Shown: positions 30,629 to 42,205, numbered from the stretch's first letter. The stretch: 64,000 bases of DNA from Ceratothoa steindachneri (GCA_963969495.1 OZ018323.1:77154583-77218582); one strand, 5' to 3'. Made by a program: numbers and translations. The notes: generated by a model not told the origin, from the sequence alone.

Positions 30629-30788
30629 GCAAGGTTTGTTTTTTTTCTTTTGTTTTGTTTTTTTTGTTTGTTTTTTTCCTTTAGTTGCACGCTCCTGCGC
30701 CGGGGGGACCTCTTCCCGACGCACCAGCTTGCTTCCTTTCCCCCTTTTGGGGTGTTTTTTTTTTCTCTCTTTAATTTTATTGTAAAGT

Positions 30789-30844
30789 AGCCTAGAACTA
30801 GGCCAGTTTTAATACGGCGACTAATGCCCAAGTAGGCAGTCGCC
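30789..30844 (+). other. LINE B 3' double hairpin
   Basis: First stem AGCCTAG-AA-CTAGGCC (30789-30804), second stem GGCGACT...AGTCGCC (30826-30844) with inner TGCC/GGCA. Poly-A follows after GATGAGCTCTT. The second hairpin is the part found alone at 5269-5297. Confidence 0.85.
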
Positions 30845-30877
30845 AGATGAGCTCTTAAAAAAAAAAAATAAAAAAAA

Positions 30878-30894
30878 TCTTTCTTACTGGGCAC
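30878..30894 (+). repeat. Target site duplication of LINE B, right copy
   Basis: Identical to 24157-24173; follows the poly-A directly. Confidence 0.97.
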
Positions 30895-31360
30895 AGATCA
30901 ATTATATATACTCTTAACTTCTCCCACTATTCTTTGCCCATCTTGTGAGTATTTATGTACATCCTTCTGCTGGAAGAATGTATTTGTAACACAAGTTTCT
31001 TTCAACTCAACCCTACTACCCTCTCTCCATTTTCATTCTCTCTGGGTGTATCAAAAGCTTCAATTATCCCCCCTCTCATTCTGTCACACATTCGTCCATT
31101 CATATCTCATACAACCATCGACCAATACTCCTTCCCAATTCCATCCACCCTTCACTCCAAGTCATTCCAATACTCAGCTTCATTTCTATCATTACAGGGT
31201 CCATACACAACAACCATACCAAGTTTCATCCTTGCAAATCTTAATTTCATCCACATTCTCAAGTTCACACAAGCTCTTCATTCACTTTCCTGTTTGTCTC
31301 ACATAGAGCAACATCTGCAATCTTCCTGTTTTAAAGGCTTTAGGTACCCTCCCCATAGGT
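30895..31360 (-). pseudogene. RTE-like LINE relic, right part (endonuclease N-terminal side)
   Basis: On the minus strand a motif like ADVALCET-R appears near 31300 (the catalytic E-T of AP-type endonucleases) and ENVDEIKICKDE further along, then decayed sequence to the LINE B border. Together with 23650-24156 it forms one minus-strand relic. The tail 31340-31460 (GTGTGCTTAGTCACCTTTTATGACA) looks like part of another common repeat. Dead. Confidence 0.5.
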
Positions 31361-31893
31361 GTGCTTAGTCACCTTTTATGACATGCTCTGGAGTGGGAGT
31401 ATGAGTATTCTTCCTGCGCCCCATACAGGCAGCACCCAAGAGCTGCAAAGTCACAAAGGATAAAAATCATTCAGTATTGAAGTTGTGCTCTTCCCTCTCA
31501 TTTTTCTTTTTTTTTCTGATGTTTCTACTTCATTAGAATTCTTGACCTTTTTTAGATACCTAAAGCAGTTTGAATCATCATACATTTATTTTCCTTTAGT
31601 TGATCCATGTCCGATGAGTGGTAATTTGCCTTGTATTTCATATATTTCTAATATAATGCAGCCTTTACTTATAAGTTTCAATGATATAAACTTTAAATTT
31701 AACCTGATTTGCATTCCATCTTCATAGTTATAGGATATATAGAATTATATGAAATATGTGAGATTCTTTATGTATTTGAATCCATTTGATGTTTCACTAT
31801 TTTTGTATCATATTTGAAACCTATTGTTGTTTATAACTTACCAGGAGCAGATGATTCTCTGCTCTCTCTCTTAGCTTTGATTTTTTCCCACAG
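31361..31893. other. Intron, no gene seen
   Basis: A+T-rich intron end with the polypyrimidine tract TTTTTTCCCACAG of the next exon. Nothing else identified. Confidence 0.6.
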
Positions 31894-32119
31894 ATTTGAC
31901 AGTGATATTCTAGAGCAGCAGTATACAGAATCTTCTCTCCCCAAGCTCACAATTAGGTTTAGATATGCTTTGGCATATGCTTTCTTAAGTGATTTTATCT
32001 GGTCTATTTACTGGCTGACCACTGATGCAAGTTTGTGGACACACTATGTCCTCACATCTGTGTGTATTGCCTTCTTTATTCTTCTACTGATTGTATATTC
32101 ACATCATAAATACTATGAG
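31894..32119 (+). CDS. ADCY9: ADCY9-like exon, first transmembrane helices
   Basis: Acceptor CCCACAG at 31893, donor GAG/GTAAGA at 32119/32120. It completes the split Arg codon and then has 75 codons, ending in phase 0. The peptide starts FDSDILEQQYTESS, corresponding to the FDS-x-x-LE segment of ADCY9, then RFRYALAYAFLSDFIWSIYW and VLTSVCIAFFILLLIVYS, two hydrophobic stretches that fit membrane helices 1 and 2. The preceding intron contains LINE B and an RTE-like relic. Confidence 0.93.
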
Positions 32120-33950
32120 GTAAGAAATTTTCCTATGTACTTGGAGGTCAAAGCTGTTGAAAGTGGCAATTCATTTGGAGCTCTAATTTCAGTGTCAGGA
32201 CAAAGCTATCTGCTTAGAACTTATAGGTTTTAGCCATATTCTGGGTTGAGTTTATATTTATTAACCCTTTTACTCAATTATAGGCTGGAAATTTTTTAAT
32301 ATAATGCCAGTTTGATGGTAAAAACCCCAAATTGCATTTTCTAATATTTTTTTTGCATTTTCACAATTACTAAGCCAAAATGCTGAGGTTGACAATAGTC
32401 GCCTCAAATTTTTAAATATTTGCACACCTTTTTATAAACTTATTTGTGGCCCTCTTAACTCTTGCCTTGCAATTAGATAATCATTCTCTTGGGGTCTTCA
32501 TTTGATGATGCCTAAGTTTCCTCTTCAGACTCCTTCCTTCTTGCTCCCACTATTCATTGTCCAAATCTGAGTTAGTTATTGTTTCCTATAATGTTTCATC
32601 CTGTGAACAGCAGCTCATAATAAGGCAAAATCTGTAAACTTGTCAAAATAAGAATGAAAAGATTATTTTGTAACTAACTTAACTTTTTTTTTACAGCATA
32701 AATATTTTCACATGAAGTGGAATGTAATAATATTTATTGATAAGTTCTTTAGAAATTTTAAATGAGATATAAAAGTATATTGTGATAACTGGAAATATAT
32801 TCACTGAAATTAAATGTCTTTCAAGTTATTTAGTTTGAGTCAATCACAGCAGTGCAGGGCTAAACATTTACACTATGATAGATTCTAATTGCTTTCTGCA
32901 TGAAATTGTTATTTTGATTTGGCCAACTTCAGCCAAAAGGTTAACTATAGACTGATCTCTGCTTGGTGTGCTTCTTAAAACTATCAAACCAACAACATTC
33001 TTAAGTCATTCTACAATTTTATCCATTCTGATATCCTCCAATGGTCTTTCCATTATATATCATTTATTTAAAAACTCTGCTCTTTTTTTAGCAGTTGACA
33101 CTATATTGTCTTTTTTTGGCATGTTTATTTATCAGTTTTATGAAATAAAATTAGTTTTAATTATACTGAATTTACATATAATTATCTATTGGCTCCACCA
33201 CTTCAAATTCTAGTTTTTAATAGTTAGTAGCAAGCCTAATTTTATATAGCTAATTATACATTTAATAATTTTTGAGGATAGAATTTTGGGTACAAATGAA
33301 TAATCATGATTTGAAAGGACTTTTATTAGTAGTATCCTAAGCATTCTATGGTCATTGGCATGCATCAGTACCATATGTTAAGAAAAAAAAAGCTTTGTCA
33401 AGGAGTGGGAAATTGACTGCCTTAATTCAGGTCAAGCCCTATGTATTCCTGACTTGATCCAAGATCCATGTTTTTATCGGTGTTTTATACACAAGAGTGG
33501 GTTTCTAACCCACAGTATTTGTGCCAATTTAATGCATAGGTCCATTTTCATCTAGTCCCATTCTTAAACTTACAGCCAAGTTTTTAGCCACCGCAGGTTT
33601 GACTCATGACCAAAGATAGGCTGTGTTTTGGCAGTTTTTTCATCCCTAAAATTATGTTGTTAAACTTCTTAATAATTCAAACCATGTATAGGGCTGTTTT
33701 TATTTATATTTTTTTTTAGGGAATAAATGTTCTTGGAAATTGTTCTTGCTCTTGTTCTTTCATTTCTCTGGTCCCTCGGTGCACAACACTGCTCATAACT
33801 GGCTTGAACCAACACTTGTATTGCTATTCAACACTTATCAAAACTAGGTTTTATTAATGCCCTTCGTTGATAAAGGGCTTTCACTAATATTAAGACTGGA
33901 AAGAAAATTCAATAATTTTTAAAGATTCAGTCATGTAGAAAATACATACA
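32120..33950. other. Intron, no gene seen
   Basis: A+T-rich sequence without credible coding or RNA features that I can detect. Several short open frames are chance products. Confidence 0.6.
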
Positions 33951-34856
33951 CAGCTGAATCCACTTATGATCGTGGATATTGTTATCAGAATCATTTGGCC
34001 CTGAAATACTTCTTTTTAAACCCATTATAATCAAAGGTCTATTATAATCAAAGTTCTGGTTTATTTTTATCAAGTTCCTCCAATATTTAGTCATTTTGCA
34101 CCTCAGGATTAAAGACTGTTAATTAGCAAGATTTGTTAATTTGACTTTTATATTCATTTTCTGGACATCTTTTAAACGAGGCAAATCTCTGACCATACTT
34201 ATTTGTTTAAAAATGAAAGTAATAAAACATTTAAATATTTGAAAGTGTGAATTCTTTGTTTTTTTTTAAAAGTATCAAAGATTTGCCTGTTTTCTCTTAT
34301 AGTGCCATTTTCAATGATTGTTTAATTAAGTGGAATATTTAATTGAAGAAAAAATTTTGTTTTATTAATAGACAACTGTATGACAGACACAAACAATTTC
34401 TTATTAAAGAACATCAACATGGTCTTCTTGCCTGTGATTACTACCTCATTAATTTAGCCATGTAGCCAAAGCATTATATGAGTAAAAGCTCATATAATGC
34501 TTTGGCTACATGGCTAAATTAATGAGGTAGTAATCACAGGCAAGAAGACCATGTTGATGTTCTTTAATAAGAAATTGTTTGTGTCTGTCATACAGTTGTC
34601 TATTAATAAAAGGGAGATTCGTGTGAGAATCATACCTGAACTTGATATTCAAACTTTCTCTCTCTCTGAGCAGTTCATTCAGGAAGTATTATATTAAACA
34701 GATGACAGAAAACACGACATAAGTATTATTAAAAAAGTTGTTAATAACAATAAATTAAGTTGATTCAAATTTGTATATCTGTTGCTCAATGTTTCAGCTA
34801 GTTTTTGTGATCAAATAGTGACCGTCCCAAAGTGGTCATAATAAGTGGATTCCACT
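33951..34856. mobile_element. pogo/Tigger-like nonautonomous DNA transposon
   Basis: The left end CAGCTGAATCCACTTATGAT and the reverse complement of the right end, CAGTGGAATCCACTTATTAT, are imperfect terminal inverted repeats with the CAGTGGAATCC-type start of pogo/Tigger elements. Right of 34856 a TA follows; on the left TA is two bases away. Subterminal ATTATAATCAAAG repeats lie at 34020-34055. No transposase frame remains. A perfect palindrome sits inside. Confidence 0.6.
34360..34611. repeat. Perfect inverted repeat, 123-bp arms, 6-bp spacer
   Basis: 34360-34482 and 34489-34611 are exact reverse complements, with TAAAAG between them. The palindrome lies within the pogo-like element. As RNA it would fold into one 123-bp hairpin. 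Confidence 0.97.
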
Positions 34857-35134
34857 GTATATCATGGGAAAGAATAACAATTTAGGTTTTACAAATCATT
34901 TTTTTTAAGTAACTCTCATCGTGCCTATAACATCCCACTCTCTCAATAACTGCATGCCATGCAGATAATTTTTTTATTTGATTCTTTCTCTATTGTTAAA
35001 ACTTTACAAATTACTGAATTTTTTTTTTTGGGGGGGGGGGGTGTTCTAGTGCAGGCGAGCCCAAACGTTTGCAGGTCTGGCCTCCAATTTATGAAAATTA
35101 AGAGTCGCAGCTCCACCGATACATTATTAGGAAC
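34857..35134. other. Intron with a poly-T/poly-G tract
   Basis: A T10G13-like homopolymer junction lies at about 35020-35041. No gene is visible. Confidence 0.6.
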
Positions 35135-35835
35135 ACTTGCTTATTTGGTTGCCTCCCTACCTCTCTTCTATGAGGTTGGTGCCCCCCAGGAATGCCACCA
35201 TATCTCCCAGGCCGGTTCATAGGTTCCTGAGTAAGAATGAGAAAATAATGTGTATTGTGCAGTTGTGTGAGGTTAGGGCAATCAAGGAGTAGGTGTTTTA
35301 TGCCATCTGGGCCTTGATTCTTCCTGGCTCATGTTGGTGGTTTTGGTGAAGTTTATTTTGTGTTTGTACTGTTGTAGGTTGGGTGGGTGTCCTGACTGGA
35401 GTTAAATAGGATTACTCTGTGTTCTGTGGAGGTATTTTTCTGTGTGGTCTATCTGGGGGAGGGGGTATTTTTGGATGTTGTTTAGGTGTCCACCGGTGTG
35501 GATTGTGTTAATGTTTTTTTAAGTTGTGCTAAGAGGGAGGGGTTGTTGTTATTAATGTTAAGCTAAGCTTGGTAGTACTATGTAAGGGTTTCTTTTGGGG
35601 GTCTTGGTGGTGGTGGTGGTTGGAGTGTAGTTGGTTGAGTGCTTGGCTGAAGCGTTGGGCTCCTATCATGTCTAGGCATACTTTGTTTGGTAGGATTTTA
35701 GTTTCTGTATGTACTGTAGGTGTGGGATGGGAGTGTTTTTTATGCATCCTGTGATGACTAAGTGCTTTGTTTCATGTTGTTCGCAGCCTGTCTGCATGGC
35801 TTTTGGTCAGTGTTGGGTGCTGCATAGTTGATTAA
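35135..35835 (-). pseudogene. Jockey-like LINE relic, RT C-terminal part
   Basis: The minus strand from about 35747 reads HTETKILPNKVCLDM then HPTPTVHTETK-type and SYLTPVRTPTQPTT segments. These correspond to the (L/H)-x-E-x-K-I-L-P-(V/N)-K block after RT in Jockey-clade proteins. Decayed Cys/His and C-P-x-L-T-type pieces follow, and near 35165-35220 a G-D-M-V-A-F-L end. Several stops and frameshifts. The + strand here is unusually rich in GGTGG and GTT. Confidence 0.5.
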
Positions 35836-36316
35836 GGTTCGGATGAAGTGTTATATAGTGTGGTGAGTGGTTCTTTCTGTTGTCCAAAGGTGGTGTTAGC
35901 TAGTGTTTTTAGGGCATTATTAGGAAAATTTTACATATATTTATATGACTTTAAAACATTTTATGTACTTTTAAAATTAAATAATAGTCAATGTTTTTTA
36001 ATGAAATGTTTTAGATATTTTTTGTCAGTGATAATCCTGTATAAGCAATTATTGGAAAATAAAAAATGTTTCACTGGCCCTCTTTTAGGCACCCTTGTTA
36101 TAGTAGGTACCCTTTAGCTTGGAAGTCAGACATAATTCTCCTTAAAAACAAAAACTTAAATCTATGAGATTTTGTTGCTTTAGAACCTTTTGGTAAATTG
36201 ATAATTGATGTAAAGTGTGGATGATTTCTTGGGATTTCTTTATTATGTTTCATCAGTAGTTGATAAATTCTGAGATAAATTTTCTCTTTTATATTGATGC
36301 TGTCTCCTCATCCCAG
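35836..36316. other. Intron, no gene seen
   Basis: A+T-rich intron ending in the acceptor tract of the exon at 36317. Confidence 0.6.
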
Positions 36317-36478
36317 AAACACCAGTTCCTGCTTTCCTGTGTGGCTTGTCTTCTACTCATGGTGGCATCTCTCTTACCTTTTGGGATCTTCAAATCTAAA
36401 TCTTACAGGAGCATAGGCCTCAAGACAACGCTTTTCGACGACCTTTCTGCCCCAACTATTTTCACATTCTATATCGAG
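36317..36478 (+). CDS. ADCY9: ADCY9-like exon, membrane helices 3-4 region
   Basis: Acceptor CATCCCAG at 36316, donor GAG/GTAATG at 36478/36479; 54 codons, phase 0 at both ends. It encodes KHQFLLSCVACLLLMVASLL, a clear membrane helix, then an extracellular or loop part and DDLSAPTIFTFYIE leading into the next helix. Sequence similarity to vertebrate ADCY9 is low here, as expected for this region. The call rests on splice sites, phase and position between recognised exons. Confidence 0.85.
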
Positions 36479-37204
36479 GTAATGGTCCATTCTTTCCTCT
36501 CACTTTGGCAATTAAAATTGGGTCCATCCAGTGAATAATAGGTGGGTGAGCAGAATGGTATCTTCATGCATTATCTATTTTCAGATTGACTTATTGACAA
36601 ATTGATCTGAAGCATAAATTAAATTTATACCTTCAATGAAAAAATTTTGTAAATTGGAAGTTGAAATATCAGATTGTTCAGAAATAAGAAGAAATATAAA
36701 TATTTCTCCTGAGATTTATTTCAGCATAAATATAAATAATAAACTTAAAGTTTTTAGAGTTTAGATACATTATTCTCGATCAAATTAATGTTTTCATTCA
36801 ATCGCTTTCCATTTATTACTTAGACTCGCTTGATTATGGGAACTAAACTAAAAATTTGAGTCCTTATGGAGGCTGTATGACCATGTCATGTTGCTACTAC
36901 TTTAGGAAATTTTTTCCACTCCATTTATGTGTAGGTGACATCGCATTTTTATTCTAATGGAAAGCCTTTCCTTTTATTTAGCCCTACCAGGTGGTGTTAG
37001 TGTACATTCCTTGACCATATTATTAGATTCATCCTTATATTGATTTACTATGGGTTGTGAAGAGAAATTAACAATTAAATATAGTCTTACTTAAAATATA
37101 TATTGAAGCCTTTTCAACATTTATTAATACTAAAACAAATATGGTAGGAATAAACGCAGATTGGTGGATATTTGAGGATTTTATTGCTTACTAGGTGAAT
37201 ACCA
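36479..37204. other. Intron, no gene seen
   Basis: A+T-rich; no repeat or coding match recognised. Confidence 0.6.
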
Positions 37205-38335
37205 CTGATATGTCAGTATTTATTGATGCCACTTTTGGCCGCTACCAAGGTTTTGATGCATCTTGGCATGCCATTGATCCATGTGTTTACTCCTGTCTGC
37301 TGCAACTGTGGATGATGATACCAGACATGAATAATTTTATCATCAGCTGAACTTTTGTTGTAATTGTGTCTTTTGTCAGCCCCCTCACATTTTCTATTGG
37401 GTTCATGTCTGGCAAGTCTTCTGGCTAAGGCAATACAGGGACCCACTTCTCTTCCTGTAAAAATGCTTTTCCACATTGGGCAGTATGGCAGGGAGCATCA
37501 TCTTGCATAAAGATAGGATTCTCCATTTGTAAACCAATCTATAAGTTGAAGAAGCATCCTCTTTTTCAGTACATCTTTGTATTGGTTGTGCCACAGAGTT
37601 CTCTTAGTTAGATACCGATGCCCTGCACTTTTTCCACTTATAACAAACCAAATCATAACTTAGGATGTTTCACCGTTGATATAACACAATCAAGATGTTT
37701 CTCACCAGGGCATCTTTACACAAACTGAGATTTGTGCACCAAAATTTGAAATGTGTTCTTATCACAAGATTAAAATTGAAAGGAAACAGAGTGTAAACTA
37801 TTTGCTTAGCCTCATTTTGCAGGATTTTATCATACAATACATATAATAGGAAAAATAAAAAAAAATCATTATAACAAATAGTCACCAATTTCCAGAAGTC
37901 CAAATCTCAGTCCTGAAGGTTTGTTGCCCATTGAAGATGTCTCTTTTTCATAACATTAGTCAATTTTGGCTTTCAGGCATGTCTATAGGCATTGAAGTTC
38001 CTATCTGAAAGTTTACCCCTCACAGTTCTTTCTGATGCTTGAATGTTACTACTTTCAAGCTTTGATTTTATTTATTTTGTTGTAGTGAACCAGTCTTCAA
38101 GGCAAATTTTTTCAAGTACTGTTCTGCCCTTTGTATACCTATGGGCTCTTGGCCATATCTTTTCTTTCTTTGAGGGAGTAAGTCTTGATTCAACTCTATT
38201 TTCTTCCTAATTTTCCTCACAGATGATTCAGACACAAATAAATGTTGATAAATTTCTCGATTGAAATAGTTTTTGGTGATAATGAGCAGCACTTGCACCT
38301 TCACACACTTATGAGGTGTTAAATCACTCATTTTA
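37205..38335 (-). pseudogene. Tc1-like transposase relic
   Basis: The N-terminal part at 38068-38331 is still open: MSDLTPHKCVKVQVLL followed by a helix-turn-helix with VSESSVRKIRKKIELNQDL, the paired-like DNA-binding domain of Tc1 transposases. The catalytic end follows at 37210-37500 in broken frames: MQDDAPCHTAQCGKAFLQ (Asp of the DDE triad) and DLPDMNPIENVRG with the expected Glu. The middle is decayed. Terminal inverted repeats were not located. Dead Tc1/mariner-superfamily element in antisense to the host gene. Confidence 0.8.
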
Positions 38336-38879
38336 CCTATATTTCCTAGTATGTAAAAAAAAGGTGATAAAACTTACCAAAAATATATATCATTGCACTA
38401 AGCTAATAACACTTCACCTCAATCAAAAGCCATCAAAATTATGTCTGCATTCAGCTGTGTCAGAAGTGCTACTGTCACATTTACATATTCATTCGTCTAT
38501 ATATCAAGGCTGTCATCCTCAGTGCATTATTTTTTGCAGCAAAAATAGTTTATAAACATAATTTAATGAAGAATAACATAGATAAGCTGCATTTGATATC
38601 TAACTCAGATGTCAATAATTGATAAAAAAATCAGGGTGCATGGACTAGTATACTGCAGATGATATCTTGATTGTATTCCGTCTGTACATAATGCGCATTT
38701 ATGTGCCTTCTGATCCCCAAACCTTTAAGAGATTTCGCATTTATATATGTTCTATGCATTCTTATTTCTTTCTTTTTTTACCACTTTCTTTGCAAATATC
38801 TCCTTTTAAATTTCTCTAGACTCCTTGTTGGTTTTCTCTTTAAATAAAACTTTAAATAATTCAGCAGATGTAAAAAAAA

Positions 38880-39065
38880 TAAGGTCTAGCCAAGTGCAAA
38901 GACTACTACTGATTACAGCAAAGTTAAGCCACATAGATTTGGTAAGTTGTGAGATAGAGTAAACTTTACAGCAATTGATATGCTTCTGATACCTGTGGTT
39001 CAGATTCCACATTAATCATCAGTATGTCCCCAGTGAGAAATAAATGCCATCTTAAATGAGTGTAT
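38880..39065 (+). repeat. SINE-like element, copy 2
   Basis: It resembles 23405-23600 along its length (TAGCCAAGTG, ACAGCAAAGTTAAGCCACAT, GATACCTGTGGTTCAGATTC, ATCTTAAATGAGTG). GGTTCAGATTCC looks like a tRNA B box. Confidence 0.6.
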
Positions 39066-39387
39066 ATCAGGAGTGACCCCCCCCCCCCCAACTCCTCCAA
39101 TCTCGTTGGGACATATAGATCCCAAAGAAACTTTCCACTATACCAGGCTTTTATTTTACCCATTAAAATGTAATTGGGATGGGATCAAGCAGTATTTTAT
39201 AAGTCCTTTGAACATTGGTACTGCCAGACGTACAATAAATATCAGCAGTGCCATTTTTATTTGTGTGAAATTTAGTGTTTGTGCACGTATTTATCATACC
39301 CCCAAAAGTTATTGGTATTTAAAGGGTTAAAGCAAATGTTAGGTTTTGTTTCCTTACATTTCATTTTGCCCAGTTATTGGAACTTTT

Positions 39388-39470
39388 GTGACCTAGTGGA
39401 TTAAGGACTGGATTTGTACACATAGATACTTGGATTTGATTCCTAGTCAAAGCGGAGACAAAACTATTTT
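39388..39470 (+). repeat. tRNA-like SINE head
   Basis: GACCTAGTGGATTAAGGACT (A-box-like) and TTGGATTTGATTCCTAGTC (B-box-like) are spaced about 45 bp apart, as in a tRNA. The acceptor stem does not pair, so it is a SINE head, not a tRNA gene. Confidence 0.5.
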
Positions 39471-39937
39471 GATGCTGGCTAATTTTACTAATAATGTTGA
39501 TACCTATCATTAATGATAAATTGCAGTTACCACTGAAATGTACTAGTATCCTTCTCAATTCATATCCTAACCACAAGTGAGCCCTAGTACCCCATTAGAT
39601 TCTGCCATCAGTTCTGTTGACCTCAATATAGCCATCTCCCGCCTCATTGCCTATGCCTCCACCCTTCTTCCCATCTCCACTCACTCACCCACCCACCCAC
39701 TAACCTAACCTAAATAAGTCGTAAGATAGTCATCTTTATTGAAGAAAAGGCAGCTAGAAAAATGCCAAGAAGAAGGAACCACAAAAGATCCTTACTTATA
39801 CACTTACTTCTAAAGTCTTTCCTGAGCGGCTCACAACTTGCCCTATCCAAGCAGAAAACAAAAACAGCCACATACCGCATTTGAGCTTCTTGATAATCCC
39901 TCTGCAACCCCAGTCTCTTCTACTTATCTCCCCTGGT

Positions 39938-40202
39938 GAGTTCTCTGATAAGATAGTCCTATGCATTCAGGTCTGCCCTTTCCCTCTATTCCTGGTCACT
40001 GGGTAACTCCCCCTTCTCATTTCTCCCTATCTCTCCTGCTGAGTTCTCTGATAAGATAGTCCTATGCATTCAGGTCTGCCCTTTCCCTCTATTATTGGCC
40101 ACTGGGTAACTTTCCCTTCTCATTTCTCCCTAACTCCCCTGCTGAGTTCTCTGATAAGATAGTCCTCTGCCCTTTCCCTCTATTCCTGGCCACTGGGTAA
40201 CA
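39938..40202 (+). repeat. Tandem repeat, 103-bp unit, 2.6 copies
   Basis: GAGTTCTCTGATAAGATAG starts at 39938, 40041 and 40144. The third unit has an internal loss (TATGCATTCAGG) and is cut by the start of LINE C. Confidence 0.95.
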
Positions 40203-41585
40203 TCCGGCCCCAGCTTAGCCTCTCTTCCTTCCTTCAGATAGCCTGTATTTCTCCCCTACTTCGTCGCTTTTCATACAACCTCTCCCACAACTTTCTCTGG
40301 TTAGCCTCTAATTTCACAGGGTAGATGCTGACCTTCTTCTCAAGCCAACCGTCCCGGATCGGGGCTGAGGGAGAAAGAGGGGACAACATTCCCTAACCCC
40401 TGAGCTCCGGTTCGGGATGGGTTTTTTTAACAACCTGCTTCATCCCCACCCATACCTTATTCACATACCTTTTCCTTCTCACTTCACCATCTATCCTTGA
40501 TTTTACGCCGTGTTCAAGGTGGAGCCGCCATGCCGATGGACTGCCGGGCCACCAGGTGGGAGGGGTGGTCCCAAATGGCGGCACCTGGCTCTGCCAGGCC
40601 TGTAAGCACCTCTAGCACTGCGGGCTACTGCGAGAGATGATGAGCGATTGCTTCCCATGAAAAAAATAGGTTCACCATGCCCATGCATGAACACCTAAAA
40701 AACCCCCAACCCTGAACTTCCCCTGTAACAACAACGAAGTCACCCTCGGGCAGCTCCACAGAAAAAATGGAGGTCCACCCCCCTGTGCTTGCACAGGGGA
40801 CCCTCCATATTTCTTTAACCGGAGAGGAGGCTTACTCCTCTCTTACACCTACGGGTGTAGGGGACTCCCCATCACCCCCTTCTCTGGAGGTGCTTTCGGG
40901 TACCTCCCTTCTACCAGCGGCAGTCCCTCCTTTTCTTTCCAAGGGGACTGCCAAGAAAGCCAGCAGGCAGCCCTTAGCCAGCCGCTCCCCATTGAAGCGG
41001 CTCGGGAGGGCAAACCCCCTTAGGGGGGAGAGGGAAAGCCAGGCCCCTTCAGTCGCTTCCCTCAGAAGACCTGCTGGCAAGAATATTAAACCTTGCCGAA
41101 GTCAAGGCCTGTGCCTCTTCACACAAGACTGGTGATGCTGCCAAGGGGACCTGCGATGTCCTGGGAGGAGATGGCCAACTGGAGGCCCCTCCTGTGATAG
41201 ACATGGTCCTTGAGGAAACCCAGCCTAAGACGGTAGGGCCTTCCATGGGGGAGGAATCCGGGCTTGGCACAAAGCACCAAACCCGAATCCGCCCCTATGC
41301 AAGGTCCTCCTCAAACGGCTAGGATTTCTGAGGCAGTACAAGGAGGGGAGGGATCTCCTCCGACAGGTGCCCCTACGACTACGAGGACCTTCTCCATTTC
41401 GGAGAAGGACCTTGCTGAGGCCGGTCCATCTGGCTTGGGGGCTCCTCCTGGCAGAGGTGAGAAGCAGGTTCATTTCCCACCCTCCTCTCCAAAAAAGAAA
41501 AAGACTAAAAAGACAAAGAAGACTCGGGGCTCCTCTCCATCCGTGGAGGCTGCGGGGACGGATGGGTCTGCTGCCACTTTCGTAT
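40203..41585 (+). mobile_element. I-like LINE, copy C, 5' part only
   Basis: It begins at TCCGGCCCCAGCTTAGCC, lacking about 60 bp of the full-length start, directly after a tandem repeat. Homology stops in ORF1 after GCTGCCACTTT at 41580; five unexplained bases follow and then LINE D begins. The rest of C is not found after D, so C lost its 3' three quarters. Confidence 0.88.
40767..41585 (+). pseudogene. LINE C ORF1, N-terminal remnant
   Basis: It starts MEVHPPVLAQGTLHISLTGE like copy B. An extra A in GGGAAAGCCAG (about 41030) shifts the frame, which ends at 41135; the original frame is picked up again from about 41264 (AQSTKPESAPMQGPPQTA) and reads to the junction with LINE D. The same extra A is found in A and D. 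No zinc knuckles remain. Confidence 0.75.
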
Positions 41586-42205
41586 CCCGTAATGGGCGCG
41601 GCGATTCGCCATCCTGGCCGCTGTGCTGAGGGGACTCAGCACCCCATCCGGCCCCAGCTTAGCGTCTCTTCCTTCCTTCAAAACACTTGTTTCCTCTCTT
41701 TTCATACAACCTCTCCCACAACTTTCTCTGGTCAGCCTCTAATTTCACAGGGTAGATGCTGACCTTCTTCTCAGCCGACTTTCCTGGATCAGGGCTGAGA
41801 GGGCAGGGGCCAATGTTCCCTAACCCCTGAGCTCCGGTCTGGGATGGTTGGTTTTTAACAACCTGCTTCATCCCCACCCATACCTGCCTCACATCCCTTT
41901 TCCTCTCGTCTTCAAAATCTATCTGTTTTTACGCCGTGTTCAAGGTGGAGCCGCAATGCCGAAGGACTGCCAGGCCACCAGGCGGGAGGGGTGGTCCCAA
42001 ATGGTGGCGCCTGGCTCTGCCGGGCCTGTAAGCACCTCTTGCAGTGCGGGCTACTGCAAGAGGTGTTGAGCGATTGCGTCCTGTAAAACAAAGAGGGTCA
42101 CCATACCCAATGATGCAAAAAAAAAACATCTCCCCTTAATTCCCCCTAAAACAATGGAGCCGCCCTCGTGCAGCTCCACAGAAAAGATGGAGGTCCCCCC
42201 CCCCT

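Larger units (their letters stand above)
24174..30877 (+). mobile_element. I-like LINE, copy B, full length
   Basis: The copy runs from CCCGTAAGGGGCG to a poly-A at 30855-30877 and is flanked by a perfect 17-bp target duplication. Length is 6704 bp. It has a leader of about 600 bp, an open ORF1 and an ORF2 with three point nonsense changes and two indels. Its start matches those of D and E, which fixes the family's 5' end. It lies in the first large intron of the cyclase gene in sense orientation, inserted into an RTE-like relic. Confidence 0.97.
38336..39937. other. Intron with SINE-like units and simple sequence
   Basis: It contains the two SINE-like entries below, a C12 run (39076-39087) and a CCCA-rich stretch near 39685. 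No gene recognised. Confidence 0.55.

Noticed and set aside
35020..35041. Poly-T/poly-G junction as a structured regulatory element
   Set aside because: Similar C or G runs occur at 39076, 58990, 59787 and 63819; they look like ordinary homopolymers.
38628..38660. CAGGGTGCATGG as a mariner terminal repeat paired with the sequence at 55424-55442
   Set aside because: The two are 17 kb apart with other elements between, and neither is positioned correctly for the Tc1 relic; similarity is short.
39938..40202. CRISPR-like array
   Set aside because: Units are contiguous 103-bp tandem copies without unique spacers, in a eukaryotic intron.
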